Positions 11,356 to 21,365 of a stretch of DNA of 64,000 bases are shown here, piece by piece. The position numbers were made by a program, and so were the translations under genes. The DNA is from Trichoplax adhaerens. Its lineage: Eukaryota > Placozoa > Uniplacotomia > Trichoplacea > Trichoplacidae. The stretch spans positions 3,802,008-3,866,007 of the forward strand of contig NW_002060943.1 in assembly GCF_000150275.1 (NCBI RefSeq), read 5' to 3'. Within the stretch, counting starts at the first letter, position 1. Every line of letters starts with the position of its first letter. The notes below the pieces were generated by a model. The model was given only the letters and a program-made list of their open reading frames with translations. It searched no databases and was not told the origin of the DNA.

Positions 11356-11628
11356 CCGATTAAGCAATGTTAATTCAGAAACGCAAATTGCAACTAGCCT
11401 AGTGTTTTTCTGTTCTAAATTAATTTAAATTTTTTTGTATTTTAATTATCTATTAAGTGCATAACTATACCGTGTATAGTAACGATATATTTAGGTTAAA
11501 TCCGTTTTTACACGTTACGACCACTATTTCAACACAGGAACTACTCCTAGTAGCAGTGAAACATAAAAATCAGGACTAGAACTCTCTCTATTATAAAAAG
11601 CTACTCGCTGTTATATCTTCTATCTATC
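11356..11628 (+). repeat. direct repeat J, unit 2
   Basis: This is the second, diverged unit of the repeat at 10891-11147. It ends 11 bp before a family A insertion, so the insertion did not split the unit. The spacer between the units (11148-11355) holds nothing recognised. Confidence 0.75.
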
Positions 11629-11639
11629 AACAATATTAG

Positions 11640-12067
11640 TGTCACAAACCAACTTCGTGGCAAAGATAACGTAAAACAAATCTCTAAATTACTATTGTCT
11701 CCGGGATTCAGTAACCCTTAACTATCTCACAAGAATTTAGACGCCTTTGATTCTACGTTAAACTCAACTAGACAATTGAGAACTACTTTATTCAACTATC
11801 TGACGGGCTTATATACCCATTTACAGCAGCTAACATTCACGAGTCATCTTGGTGAGAACATCTACTAACTAATTTTTCACAGTCGGACTACAACATGTCC
11901 ATTCACAGAATCATTTCAGTGCACATTACCGCACAGCATTAAATTTACTGTAACACATTTATAATTAGAGTAATCCTATTGTAAGTAACTAGTTGTAATA
12001 TATTATAACTATATTATATTCACCAAATTTAGATAGCTATTTCTTCACAGGAGTTCGTACCGTGACA
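11640..12067 (+). mobile_element. family A repeat, copy 1 (solo-LTR-like)
   Basis: This 428-bp element begins TGTCACAAACCAAC and ends TACCGTGACA. The 5-bp direct repeat ATTAG lies immediately outside both ends (11635-11639 and 12068-12072). A TATA-like TTATATAC is present near 11809, and the downstream TGAGTCA of other copies reads CGAGTCA here. It lacks the roughly 15-bp stretch containing TATAAAAATACTTAGG-like sequence carried by other copies. Confidence 0.85.
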
Positions 12068-15000
12068 ATTAGCTATCGTCAATTCTTTAATCAAAATTGT
12101 ATAACTTTAGGCTATACTTTGAAATCCGTTAGAACACGATCTGACCGTTGAGCTAACTCATAAATTCGGTATCTGACTCATTCACTTGCTCTTATTCGAA
12201 AATAAATTAGTTTTATAATTCTAGATTTACTATTATCCTACATATACCTCCTGTAACATAACTATCTGCCGCAATATAAGTAATATGATATAATGATATA
12301 CCTTTACTATACAGATCACGAGTCATAATAATTCGTTTTACTACTACATGGTATCTAAATTGTCCCAAATTTTAAAGACCATTTTAATTATCATGATCTT
12401 AAAGTTGGAAAAAATATAAAGTTCGTTTTAGTTGTCATTACAAATATGAAAATTTTCACTTTTCTGGATGCTGTTAATCTTAGCATTAAGTATCTATCAT
12501 TCTCGCGTTAATCGACATTATTTTACATGCTTGTGCTGATGACGTTTCATAAGAATAATTAAAGTCTAAAGAAATGAATTGAAAGTCAGCTAATTTAATT
12601 TGCTCAACATAGTAATAATTTTCAATTCTACCGTTGTCATCATTATACCCTAAACATACCTTGTCAACATTTAACATTTTTCTTTTTATGTAACAAAGCG
12701 AACACTACACTTTTTGTGCAAGTCATTAATGCTAGGTAGATATAACATCAGGAAGTTTATCAATAATGTACGAGTACATTAGCTGCGCTAATGTTTCATT
12801 AAGTACTTCTGAAGATCAACAGTCAATTTAGGGTATGATTATTTAATGTGTCTACTAGAGTAATATTTCTGAAATTGACCATTAGCATTAGCCTACTTCA
12901 GAAAAATATTTTTAGCTTTTAGGAGGCCCTCTCCTAAAAGCTAATATAGATAAATAATTATTTTAATTTTCACTGTAACATCCTCTACAAGATTATACAT
13001 TTTGCTACGACGGTATTCATAAAAAATAACTTTAAAGACATAATTTGAAGTCCTGATAGTTTTATTCATTCGAAAAGGCAATAGCTTTTAGCTTAACTTA
13101 TCAACCGTGTACCTTACAAGTATCAAAGCAACAGATTAGAGTAAATCGTTGTAAACTACATAGATGGAATTCTTTGATTTCAGTTAATACTTTTAATTTT
13201 TTCGCAAGAGTAATTTTCCCTGTTTATCAATATTAAGAACGTTTATTTTAATACATTTGGCAAAAAAAGGACCTTTAAGATACCATTTTAAGGGCGTCCG
13301 CTTTTTTCTGGCGATATTTTGTTAAACGTGAAGCCCAAAATGTCATTAGTATATATCCGTATACGTGTATTACGAGCAACACTTTAATATTTAACGATTT
13401 TTCATCAGTGATCTAACAGAAATTAATTATTCGTAAATGAATTTATTGTCAAATGAAGAGCCTTCCAAAGTGGAGCATACGTATAGTTGTTGAACCAAAA
13501 TACCGCAACCTTCAGTTTTTAATACCAAACTACAAGCAATTACAGTCTAAAGTTTCTGGGCTTGCCGACTAATTACTGATAACTAGTTATAAATTTACGG
13601 TAATGAAAGTGAAAAAATTGGTGTAATTCATGTTATCATATGAATAATTTAAAATCTCCGTATTCAAATATCCGGAAATTAAGTTCATTTTTTAAATTTT
13701 ATTCTGTATACAAATTTTATTTTTCCTATTTTTTATTGACAAACTCAAGAATCTAATGAACCTGACTACAATTCCTTGGATTGTATTCCTAATAATGGTT
13801 GTACTCAATGAGCCTTACTAACAGTATATTTTCCATCTATTAAATACACAGCAAGAGATTGGCACAACTTGAGATGCTACGTAATATTTCTTTAGGACCA
13901 GGAGAATACTATCCTACTCCAGCAGCCCTATATAGCAATTAGAGTCACAAAAGAGAATAATAAAATTAAAGAATTATGTTAATAGAACAACATTGCAACC
14001 TCTATACGGAAATTTCCGTATCTAACTAAGTCGAAAATAATAACAAATATTTAATTATAGTAGAACGGCGCTATCATTCCTGTGTAAAAGTATTTTTATC
14101 ATCAGGTGCGGGTTAAATTTTACACGACTTAATTTTATTTCTATACCAACCTATATTATCAACTCTTTAAAACTCATTATTCTTAGCGGCTAAAATTTTA
14201 GTATATTTAATGGATCCAGGTAATTAATATATAAGTATGTATTTTATTTTTATCAGATAATAAATTTATTTTGATTCGGTTTTTTTACTTGTCAATGTAT
14301 TAATTTGCTTAGTCTTAATTGGCGATATCTAGAGATCTCAGCTTGCATTTTGTCGTAATTTTATTATAGTCTTTATAATATAAAAACCCCAGCAGCATTC
14401 ATTCTATCTCTGTATGGCTTAAAGTACATCAACATTGTTTTGATAAATCTATAGTCAAGATAGTTTGGGTAAAAATAAACACAAATGCGACTAGTTTAAA
14501 CCTTAAATTCGTTATTATAAATGAGGATTTCATTATGATTTTTTGGCGTCATTCTCAATAAAATTTATAGCACCTCTAAAGTAAACAATGATAGCTACGT
14601 TAGTAAATGACTGTGATTGGTTTTATCGGAACTTAATAAAGAGAATAAATCTCAAGTTCCAGGTAAAAATAAAGTAGTAAAATCATGAATGATTATCAAT
14701 TAAGCTCATTTCAGATTTGTTTAAGATTTCGTGTAAGTGAAAATGCCAACAGATTAACAGAGTTTTAAGCATTAACACAAAATAGACCGTCCGAGTTCAA
14801 ATTTATGGCAGGTTCTTGAATTTTAAAAGTAGATTTAAATTTTATACTTTCTAGATCATTTATGGTAGTATCAGTAGATCTCAATGCAATCTATGAGTAC
14901 ATGCTAATTTCTCTGTTAGCGATATTCGAAGTAATTGGTAGAAAAGTAATATAATTCTGCCTCAGTGTGTTTCATAACTTTCCTACCACAATTGATATTA

Positions 15001-16523
15001 CCTCAGCTACTGTAGCTAAGATGAAAATATTATATAATGGGTTAAATAAGACTGCAATCGTTCAATAAATAGAATGACCTGCAATAGCTTTATATTTGGC
15101 TCCACAAATGTGTAATACCATAACAAAAATTATAAATTGTGACAGTAACGAATTGAAACCAAAAATAGTAAAAAAATACAGTAAATTAGCTCATCCTCTT
15201 GCTAAAGTTGTTATCTGATCGAATGGCGTAGCCTCAGGCTGATTATTATTCTATAAACTTACCTCTTAAGGAAGGAAGCCAGTTGGCTAATAATTTAGCC
15301 GTAAACTGAGTACTAACATGCTAAATACTCTGTTTCTTAACAAACGTATTAATTAATTCTATGACATCGTTAAGTAAATTCCTTGATTTACCTCGAATGA
15401 ATCGCAAACTCAACTCTCTCGCACCAAGTATGGTAAACGACCATATGCTAAGCAGGGAATCATCCAGATTTTAAGCATTTTTATAGATTTAATTTAAACT
15501 TGACTATACGATTATACTTAGTACAGTCAGACTGTTTGCTCGTTTAAATATTATATTATATTGACTACAAATAATAAAATATAATGCTGTACCAACTAAT
15601 CTTTGTAAGTCTTCATTGCCTGATCGCATCCTTAGTGTCTGAGCTCAAAATTTTCTGGTATTGAAACTAGTGCAAACTTAGTTATATTGAGAAAATGGCG
15701 ATCTTGTTTAACGTCTAAAGGATATAAACTGAGTTATTCTTATTAATGTAAATGGCTCTAAGTTCTAATATAGGACTATTTCCTAGCTATGTCATTTACA
15801 TAATGCTACCATCAAATTTATCAGTTTAAAATACGATGCAGTAGAATAACTAGACATAACATATATTCTTACTCATTTGCCATAGACGCCGAGGATTATT
15901 GCCTATCAATTACACTTACCTTAAACATTTACTTATGCTTAATATATCATTTACATTCTGTTAACTAGTACTACGACAATGAATTGTTCGTACACATATT
16001 TTGAAATCAAAGGGTATTCCCAATATTTATTTATTTTATTAAGAGAAAAGAAATTACATGTTGTTACAAATCTTCAATTGAAATTGCTTTTTGCTTCAAG
16101 CATAAGAGCATCTGTATACAATTGTATAATATATTCTTCTATGTCATCTGAATAGCATTTGCTATAATGTTGGATAAAGCTAATATGACTGCCTACTATG
16201 TAAAATTATTGTAAAAAATTGGCCAAAATTAGTAAGAAATGAAAGATCTCAATTTATTTTGATTCAAGAAATGTATTGATGATGTTAAATAAGTTTTAAA
16301 ATCCTTGATATGAGATTAGTTACAGCTCTTTATGGTCTAAAATTCACCATTACGTCGATTATGAGCTATGGTATCCGACTTACTTCATACCTATGCAGTA
16401 TAAGTAAACGGTAAGATAAAATTGATGCTGTATACTATCAATTTTAACCCAATTAGACCAAAATTATGGCATAATTTATATCAAAATGAAAAAAATGGAT
16501 AGCAATAATATTTGATCGGAATG
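12068..16523. other. long intergenic region, one hairpin and weak frames
   Basis: No gene can be supported. A minus-strand frame at 12677-12486 (63 codons from ATG) has a mixed, protein-like composition, but no motif or partner exon. At 15190-15474 one plus-strand frame is readable through three stops and includes DLPRMNRKLNSLAPSMV; upstream in the same frame is SDRMA followed by a stop and then DYY, loosely like a receptor TM3 end. A perfect 14-bp stem hairpin lies at 12912-12944. Elsewhere nothing was seen. Confidence 0.35.
12912..12944. repeat. perfect 14-bp inverted repeat with 5-base loop
   Basis: TTAGCTTTTAGGAG, loop GCCCT, CTCCTAAAAGCTAA. The stem is perfect and stops abruptly on both sides. 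It is not part of any repeat family found here, and no run of T follows it to suggest a terminator. Confidence 0.9.
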
Positions 16524-17522
16524 TCAAAGATTTCTTTGCAAATGCATAATTCTATTTCTCTTGTAACAAACGGTAGTAATTACTCTATTACGCAATTCAT
16601 GGCTTCTCCAAATATAAATAATTGGATTAGTAGCAGCAGTTGCCAAGAATAAGATGTAGAATATAACCGAAACTTTAAATGGTAGCAAATTGAAAATTTC
16701 AAAATCAGATAGATCTAAAATAGTAAGAACAGTGGTTGGTATCCAACAAAATAAATTTGTGCCTACTATAGTAGCGGTAGTTCGAATTGATTTAATAATA
16801 CTTCTAGCTCTATTTCGATCGCAAGCTAAATTTTTTTGGCAGGCAATATAAAAAATAATACTGTAACAACCGACGACAATAGAAATGACTAAGATTAAAT
16901 GGATTAAGTAAATTGATGCAATAACATCGGATGCCCCAAAAACAAGAGCTTCCTCAGGACTTCCAATAGCAAATCCTTTGCTACAGTTTTCTTCCTCTCG
17001 CTCAATTGCAATAGAAATTATAGAACTGTCTAGCCTACAATAATCTTTATACCCATATCTCCCCAAACCAACATTCTCTAAACCTAACAATGGCACGATA
17101 TAAATTATTAGAGAAAATACCCAAGGAAAAATAATCAATACTTTAACTTTATTCGGTGTCATTAAATTGGGATAACGCAATGGTTGAACAACAATTATGC
17201 AGCGATCGATAGAAATAACGGCTGCAATTGTTAGTGATACTCCATAGAACCATCCAACAAGGAAAGCTTGCGCTTGACATATGGTAGAAGGTACAGACGA
17301 TCCCATAATGATTACTGTTAGAACCATTGGAATAGCCAATAAACCAGTTAATAAATCAGCAGCTGCTAAGTTCCCAATAAAATTGTTATTGATTCGATTT
17401 TGTAAACTAGGATTCTTATACAGAGTAATCAAATAAAACAGATTCCCAACAATAGCTGTAATGGTAATAATAGTCAAAATAATTATACCTATAACGGGTA
17501 TAAAAGACGCTTTACTTTCCAT
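16524..17522 (-). CDS. class A GPCR, receptor 2
   Basis: This single-exon receptor of 332 residues is read on the minus strand from the ATG at 17522; the frame extends 14 codons further upstream without another ATG. The N-terminus is very short (TM1 begins around residue 8). Landmarks are GN at 26-27, NLAAADLL with D56, C82 at TM3 start, DRC at 106-108, W134 and P144 in TM4, C162 in ECL2, SIRTTATIVGTN then CWIP at 259-262, and NPIIY at 299-303. ECL2 is about 25 residues longer than in the other family members, acidic (EREEEN), and holds an extra C180. The usual Trp after the ECL2 cysteine is Arg here. It is the only receptor in the window on the minus strand. The ligand is unknown. Confidence 0.94.
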   Translation of the reverse strand: MESKASFIPVIGIIILTIITITAIVGNLFYLITLYKNPSLQNRINNNFIGNLAAADLLTGLLAIPMVLTVIIMGSSVPSTICQAQAFLVGWFYGVSLTIAAVISIDRCIIVVQPLRYPNLMTPNKVKVLIIFPWVFSLIIYIVPLLGLENVGLGRYGYKDYCRLDSSIISIAIEREEENCSKGFAIGSPEEALVFGASDVIASIYLIHLILVISIVVGCYSIIFYIACQKNLACDRNRARSIIKSIRTTATIVGTNLFCWIPTTVLTILDLSDFEIFNLLPFKVSVIFYILFLATAATNPIIYIWRSHELRNRVITTVCYKRNRIMHLQRNL

Positions 17523-17697
17523 ATTGCTGTATTTTTTGACGCTATTATTGATAAGACGGACCAAAGTACTAAAATACGAATAGTGATCACCTTTATAAAG
17601 TTACATAAGCAGGAAGATGGATTTTGCTGTCTCTCTGTTATGATAAAATTGATGCAAGGTAAAAATTTTAATCCATAATATTTCATTTAGAATGTAA

Positions 17698-18039
17698 ACG
17701 ATAACATCATTACTTCAAACGATTATGATACTCTCCGAGTCAAATATCTTCAAAAAACTCACAACCAACTATCTACAAAATGGAAAATTCTATCCTCTAG
17801 TAGAGATACTAACTGCGAAAGCTATTTTCAAGTAGGATGATGTGATTAAAATTGCTAATTTAGTAAACTTTCAGCTAAGTATAATAAATAAAAATGAACA
17901 TTTACTAAGATACTATACGGAGTTAATAAAAACAGAAAAGGATAAGGAAAAAGTTTTAGTATTTTTCAGTAGCGTAGCACCAAAGGATTTATTTTACTAT
18001 AATAGATGGATTACATCTATACTCTTAATATATAGTTAA
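17698..18039 (+). pseudogene. death-fold (CARD-like) frame with one internal stop
   Basis: One frame runs 113 codons with a single TAG at 17833-17835. Before the stop it reads YPLVEILTAKAIFK, after it DDVIKIANLV, then NKNEHLLRYY, KDKEKVLVFF. This matches the general CARD layout: an amphipathic helix ending in a [VI]F, two or three residues, D-[DE]-V-x-x-I, then K-x-x-x-LL and a hydrophobic helix. The TAG falls in the short loop before DDV. It lies just upstream of and divergent from receptor 2. It could be a relic, an exon whose acceptor is the TTTTCAAGTAG before GATGAT, or chance; stop-poor frames of this length occur randomly in such A+T-rich DNA. Confidence 0.3.
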
Positions 18040-18349
18040 GGGTCTAATTTTTATCTAGCTACAGCAAAAACTATAATATAATTGAAAAGTAAACAGATGT
18101 TTTTTTGAACCATCGATCCAGTAGCCAATAGCCGATTAATTATTAACATCAAACATTGTATTATTGATGCAACCTAAATGAATATATAAACCAGTTTAAA
18201 GCTCTTTAAATAATTATTACAATAGGATAGGAAGTAGAATAAAATCTTCGCAGTGGCTACGTCATTCATTTTACGAATCTTCATCATCTTTACTCTGATA
18301 TATATTTTCAAATCTTGGCTCGATTGCAAAGTACCTTTTAATGTGGGGA

Positions 18350-18976
18350 TGTCACAAAACAGCTTTGCAACAAGATATCTTAATGTACGATCAATAAGTC
18401 AATTCCTTGAACCACGTATCAAGGAACGATATCTGCACTATCACGAACACTTTTGCTCTACTAACAGACTACACAAAGACTTTAATGCCTCGTATTTTAC
18501 GTTAAACACTAAGTTTGAGAATCCACTTTATTGCACGATATACTGCATTTATATAATATTCCTCAATATCCATGAGTTATAGTTGGTACGATTAACTTTG
18601 GAATCATTTACTGAATTAGATATTAATTATAGCTACTGCTCCCTTAATACAGACAACGGTATTTACGAACATAGACATCTGATGAATAATACAGAATAGT
18701 CAGATTACGATATGTCCTATCACGGAACATTTCCACGATAATTTACAATCTACCATAAGTAAGTTATAATCAAAATGATTCAAACTGCAAGTAGATGATT
18801 TGCATTCCCTATTATAACTATTAATTCAATATGTGTATTGTGTCTCGGTCATAAAAAGTCAGTACTATATTAAAACACAGTATATCCAAATTAGAAGTTA
18901 ACTAAATAAGGATAGGCTAACAGAATTATCCTAACATAGATATTTCTACTCTAATACAGTATATAACACTGTCACA
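18350..18976 (+). mobile_element. family B repeat, copy 2
   Basis: This 627-bp element starts TGTCACAAAACAGC and ends AACACTGTCACA, with the 5-bp direct repeat GGGGA on both sides (18345-18349 and 18977-18981). It is more diverged than the copies at 4505 and 47703. The apparent 109-codon open frame at 18253-18582 runs from flanking DNA into this element and is not a gene. Confidence 0.82.
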
Positions 18977-19834
18977 GGGGAGTTTCTTGTCCTTTATCAA
19001 ACAGATAGAAAGTCATTATGGCTGACTTGTGAATTAATATTGCAGTTTATACAGAATAGAAAATATTCTGTAATTTTTATAGTAAAATCATTCTATCTGT
19101 TTTATAGATGATATTTACTTACAAACTGAAAGATAAGTTGGTATTATGAAGATTTAGCAAAAAGTAGATTGGTAATTTTCTTATTTATAAGTATAGTAAT
19201 ACTAGAATTGGATCGAGATCATCAGCCAATTAGTCCTTGTTATAATCCTAATAACTTATCAAAGCCAACTAAACAAAACCATTAAACTATGATCAGCTTT
19301 ACTTTATTTAATCTGTTTGTAATAGGTCGTCAAGGTGATACAGTCAAACAACCACATACCGGTAATTAGATATAAAATCGAAATAAATCTGACAAGGTTG
19401 CATGTCTTATTACGTCAACAAAATCAGAATTTAATTGGTAGATATGTCATTGGTCTTGAAATATTATACATATACAGTCACGATCTAATATACCACATTA
19501 TGACATATAAACTAAATCCTAATGTACTTTCTAGGAATTAATTTTACGTGATATGTTCTAAATCCTACCGCGTCAACATGAAATGATGTTATCGTCACGT
19601 AGTAAAATCGTTTATTTTTAGCATTTCTTTTCTCAATTTTTTCCTTATTTTCTAAATGATGATGACTAAAGCTGTATACCATAATATCCATAGTAAATAA
19701 TAATATCAAAATTATAGCCGGTAATCAATCAGATTCTAGTTTCTATACGATTTCAGACCGATAAGGTAAATGTTTATTTTTGGAAGACCTAACTTACCAA
19801 AGTTATAGTATGGCCAATTATTCGACTAACTTAC
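18977..19834. other. intergenic, possible receptor relic
   Basis: A plus-strand frame at 19129-19284 (51 codons) has a hydrophobic segment leading into ELDRDHQPISPCY. The D-R-x6-P-x-Y spacing is exactly that of the TM3/ICL2 junction of the neighbouring receptors (for example DRYVAVAQPYY). Nothing else was recognised. Confidence 0.25.
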
Positions 19835-20276
19835 TGTCACAAACCAGCTTCGTGACAAGGATAACGTAAAACAAATCTCTAAATTACTATAGTCTCCGGG
19901 ATTCAGTATCCCTTAACTACCTCACAAGAATTTAGACGCCTTTGATTCTACGTTAAACTCAACTAGACAATTGAGAACTACTTTATTCAACTATCTGACG
20001 GGCTTATATACCCTTCTACAGCAGCTAACATTCATGAGTCATCTTATAAAAATTCTTAGGTGAGAACATCTACTAACTAATTTTTCACAGTCGGACTACA
20101 ATATGTCCATTCACAGAATCATTTCAGTACACATTACAGCACAGCATTAAATTTACTGTAACACATTTATAATTAGAGTAATTCCTACTGTAAGTAACTA
20201 GTTGTAATATATTATCGCTATATTATATTAACCAAATTTAGATAGCTATTTCTTCACGGTAGTTCGTATCGTGACA
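19835..20276 (+). mobile_element. family A repeat, copy 2
   Basis: This 442-bp element starts TGTCACAAACCAGC and ends CGTATCGTGACA, with the direct repeat CTTAC outside both ends (19830-19834 and 20277-20281). A TATA-like TTATATAC sits at 20004-20011 and TGAGTCA at 20035-20041. Inverted pairs lie at each end: TGTCAC...GTGACA within the first 24 bp, and CACGGTA...TACCGTG, with one mismatch here, in the last 25 bp. Confidence 0.87.
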
Positions 20277-20329
20277 CTTACGTGTTCAAAGAGAAATTGA
20301 ATTTCGTAGAGTAAAGGTAAATTTAGCAA

Positions 20330-21365
20330 TGTCTATGGTACATAAGAAATTTTACAATTAGGGATACTCTAGTATAGTATAAATAACCCCGAAATAGTGA
20401 ATGCTAACCTGAGTTTTGTAGCTGAGACATATGTTACGATGTAGCTAATATTATAGGCTGATGGAGGTAAAACAATAATGCTGAAATAGGATAGAGAAAT
20501 TTTATAATCCTGATACTTGGTAAGACTACAATAATATTGTAAATACTGAGAAGCTAATTAACGAGTAGTTTAGGAATACTAGATTGTTCTATTTCGTATA
20601 AGCTAAGTTTTGTAGCTGAGACACATGTTACGACATAGCTAATATAGGCTGATGGAGGTTTAATGTAATACTAAAATAAGATAGGAAATTTTACGATCCT
20701 GATACTTGGTAAGGCTATAATAAAATCTTAAATACTGAGAAGCTAATTAAAGAGTACTTTAGGAATATTTGATTGTTCTATTTTGTAAAAGTTAGGTTTT
20801 GTACCTGAGATACATATTACAGCATAGCTAATAGACAGGCTGATAGAGGTTAAATATTAACGCTAAAGTATTAAATTTTAGGTTCCTGATACTTGATAAG
20901 GCTAGAATAAAATTATAAGTGCTGTGAAGTTAATAAACAAGTAGGAATATTAGATTATTCTATTTCGTATAAGTTAAGTGTTTTAGTTGAGACACATCTT
21001 ACGATAAAACTAATATATAGGCTGATGTAGGTTTAATATTAAAGCTAAAATAGGATAGGAGATTTTATGATCCTGATACTTGATAAGGCTACAATATGAT
21101 TGTAAATACTAAATACTATAATGTTAATAAACAAATAGTTTAGGAATCTAAATTGTTGTTTATCATACAAGCTAGGTTTTGTAGCTGAGATACATGTTAC
21201 GGTAAAGCGAATATATATAGACTCATGGAAGCTAAATATTGAAGCTAAAATAGGATAGTAAATTTAATGATCCTGATACGTAGTAAGGCTGTAATACAAT
21301 TGTAAATACTGTGAAGCTAACAGAAAAATAGCTTATAGTTTAGGAATACTAGATCATTTCTTTCG
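20330..21365 (+). repeat. tandem repeat, about 190-bp unit, five units
   Basis: The landmark TTTTGTAGCTGAGACACATGTTACG recurs in variants (first positions about 20411, 20605, 20794, 20973 and 21174), giving periods of about 180-200 bp. Other conserved pieces are AGGCTGATGGAGGT, ATCCTGATACTTGGTAAGGCT and TTAGGAATACTAGATTGTTC. The units are diverged, so this is an old minisatellite-like array. It starts about 50 bp after family A copy 2 and has no coding content. Confidence 0.85.

Noticed and set aside
15600-15660. PDRILSV as a receptor 4 relic (cf. DRILAI)
   Set aside because: It is followed by a stop, with no TM3-like helix before it.
18253-18582. 109-codon plus-strand open frame with a hydrophobic start
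   Set aside because: It begins without an ATG and runs across the left border of a family B insertion, so it mixes flank and element sequence.
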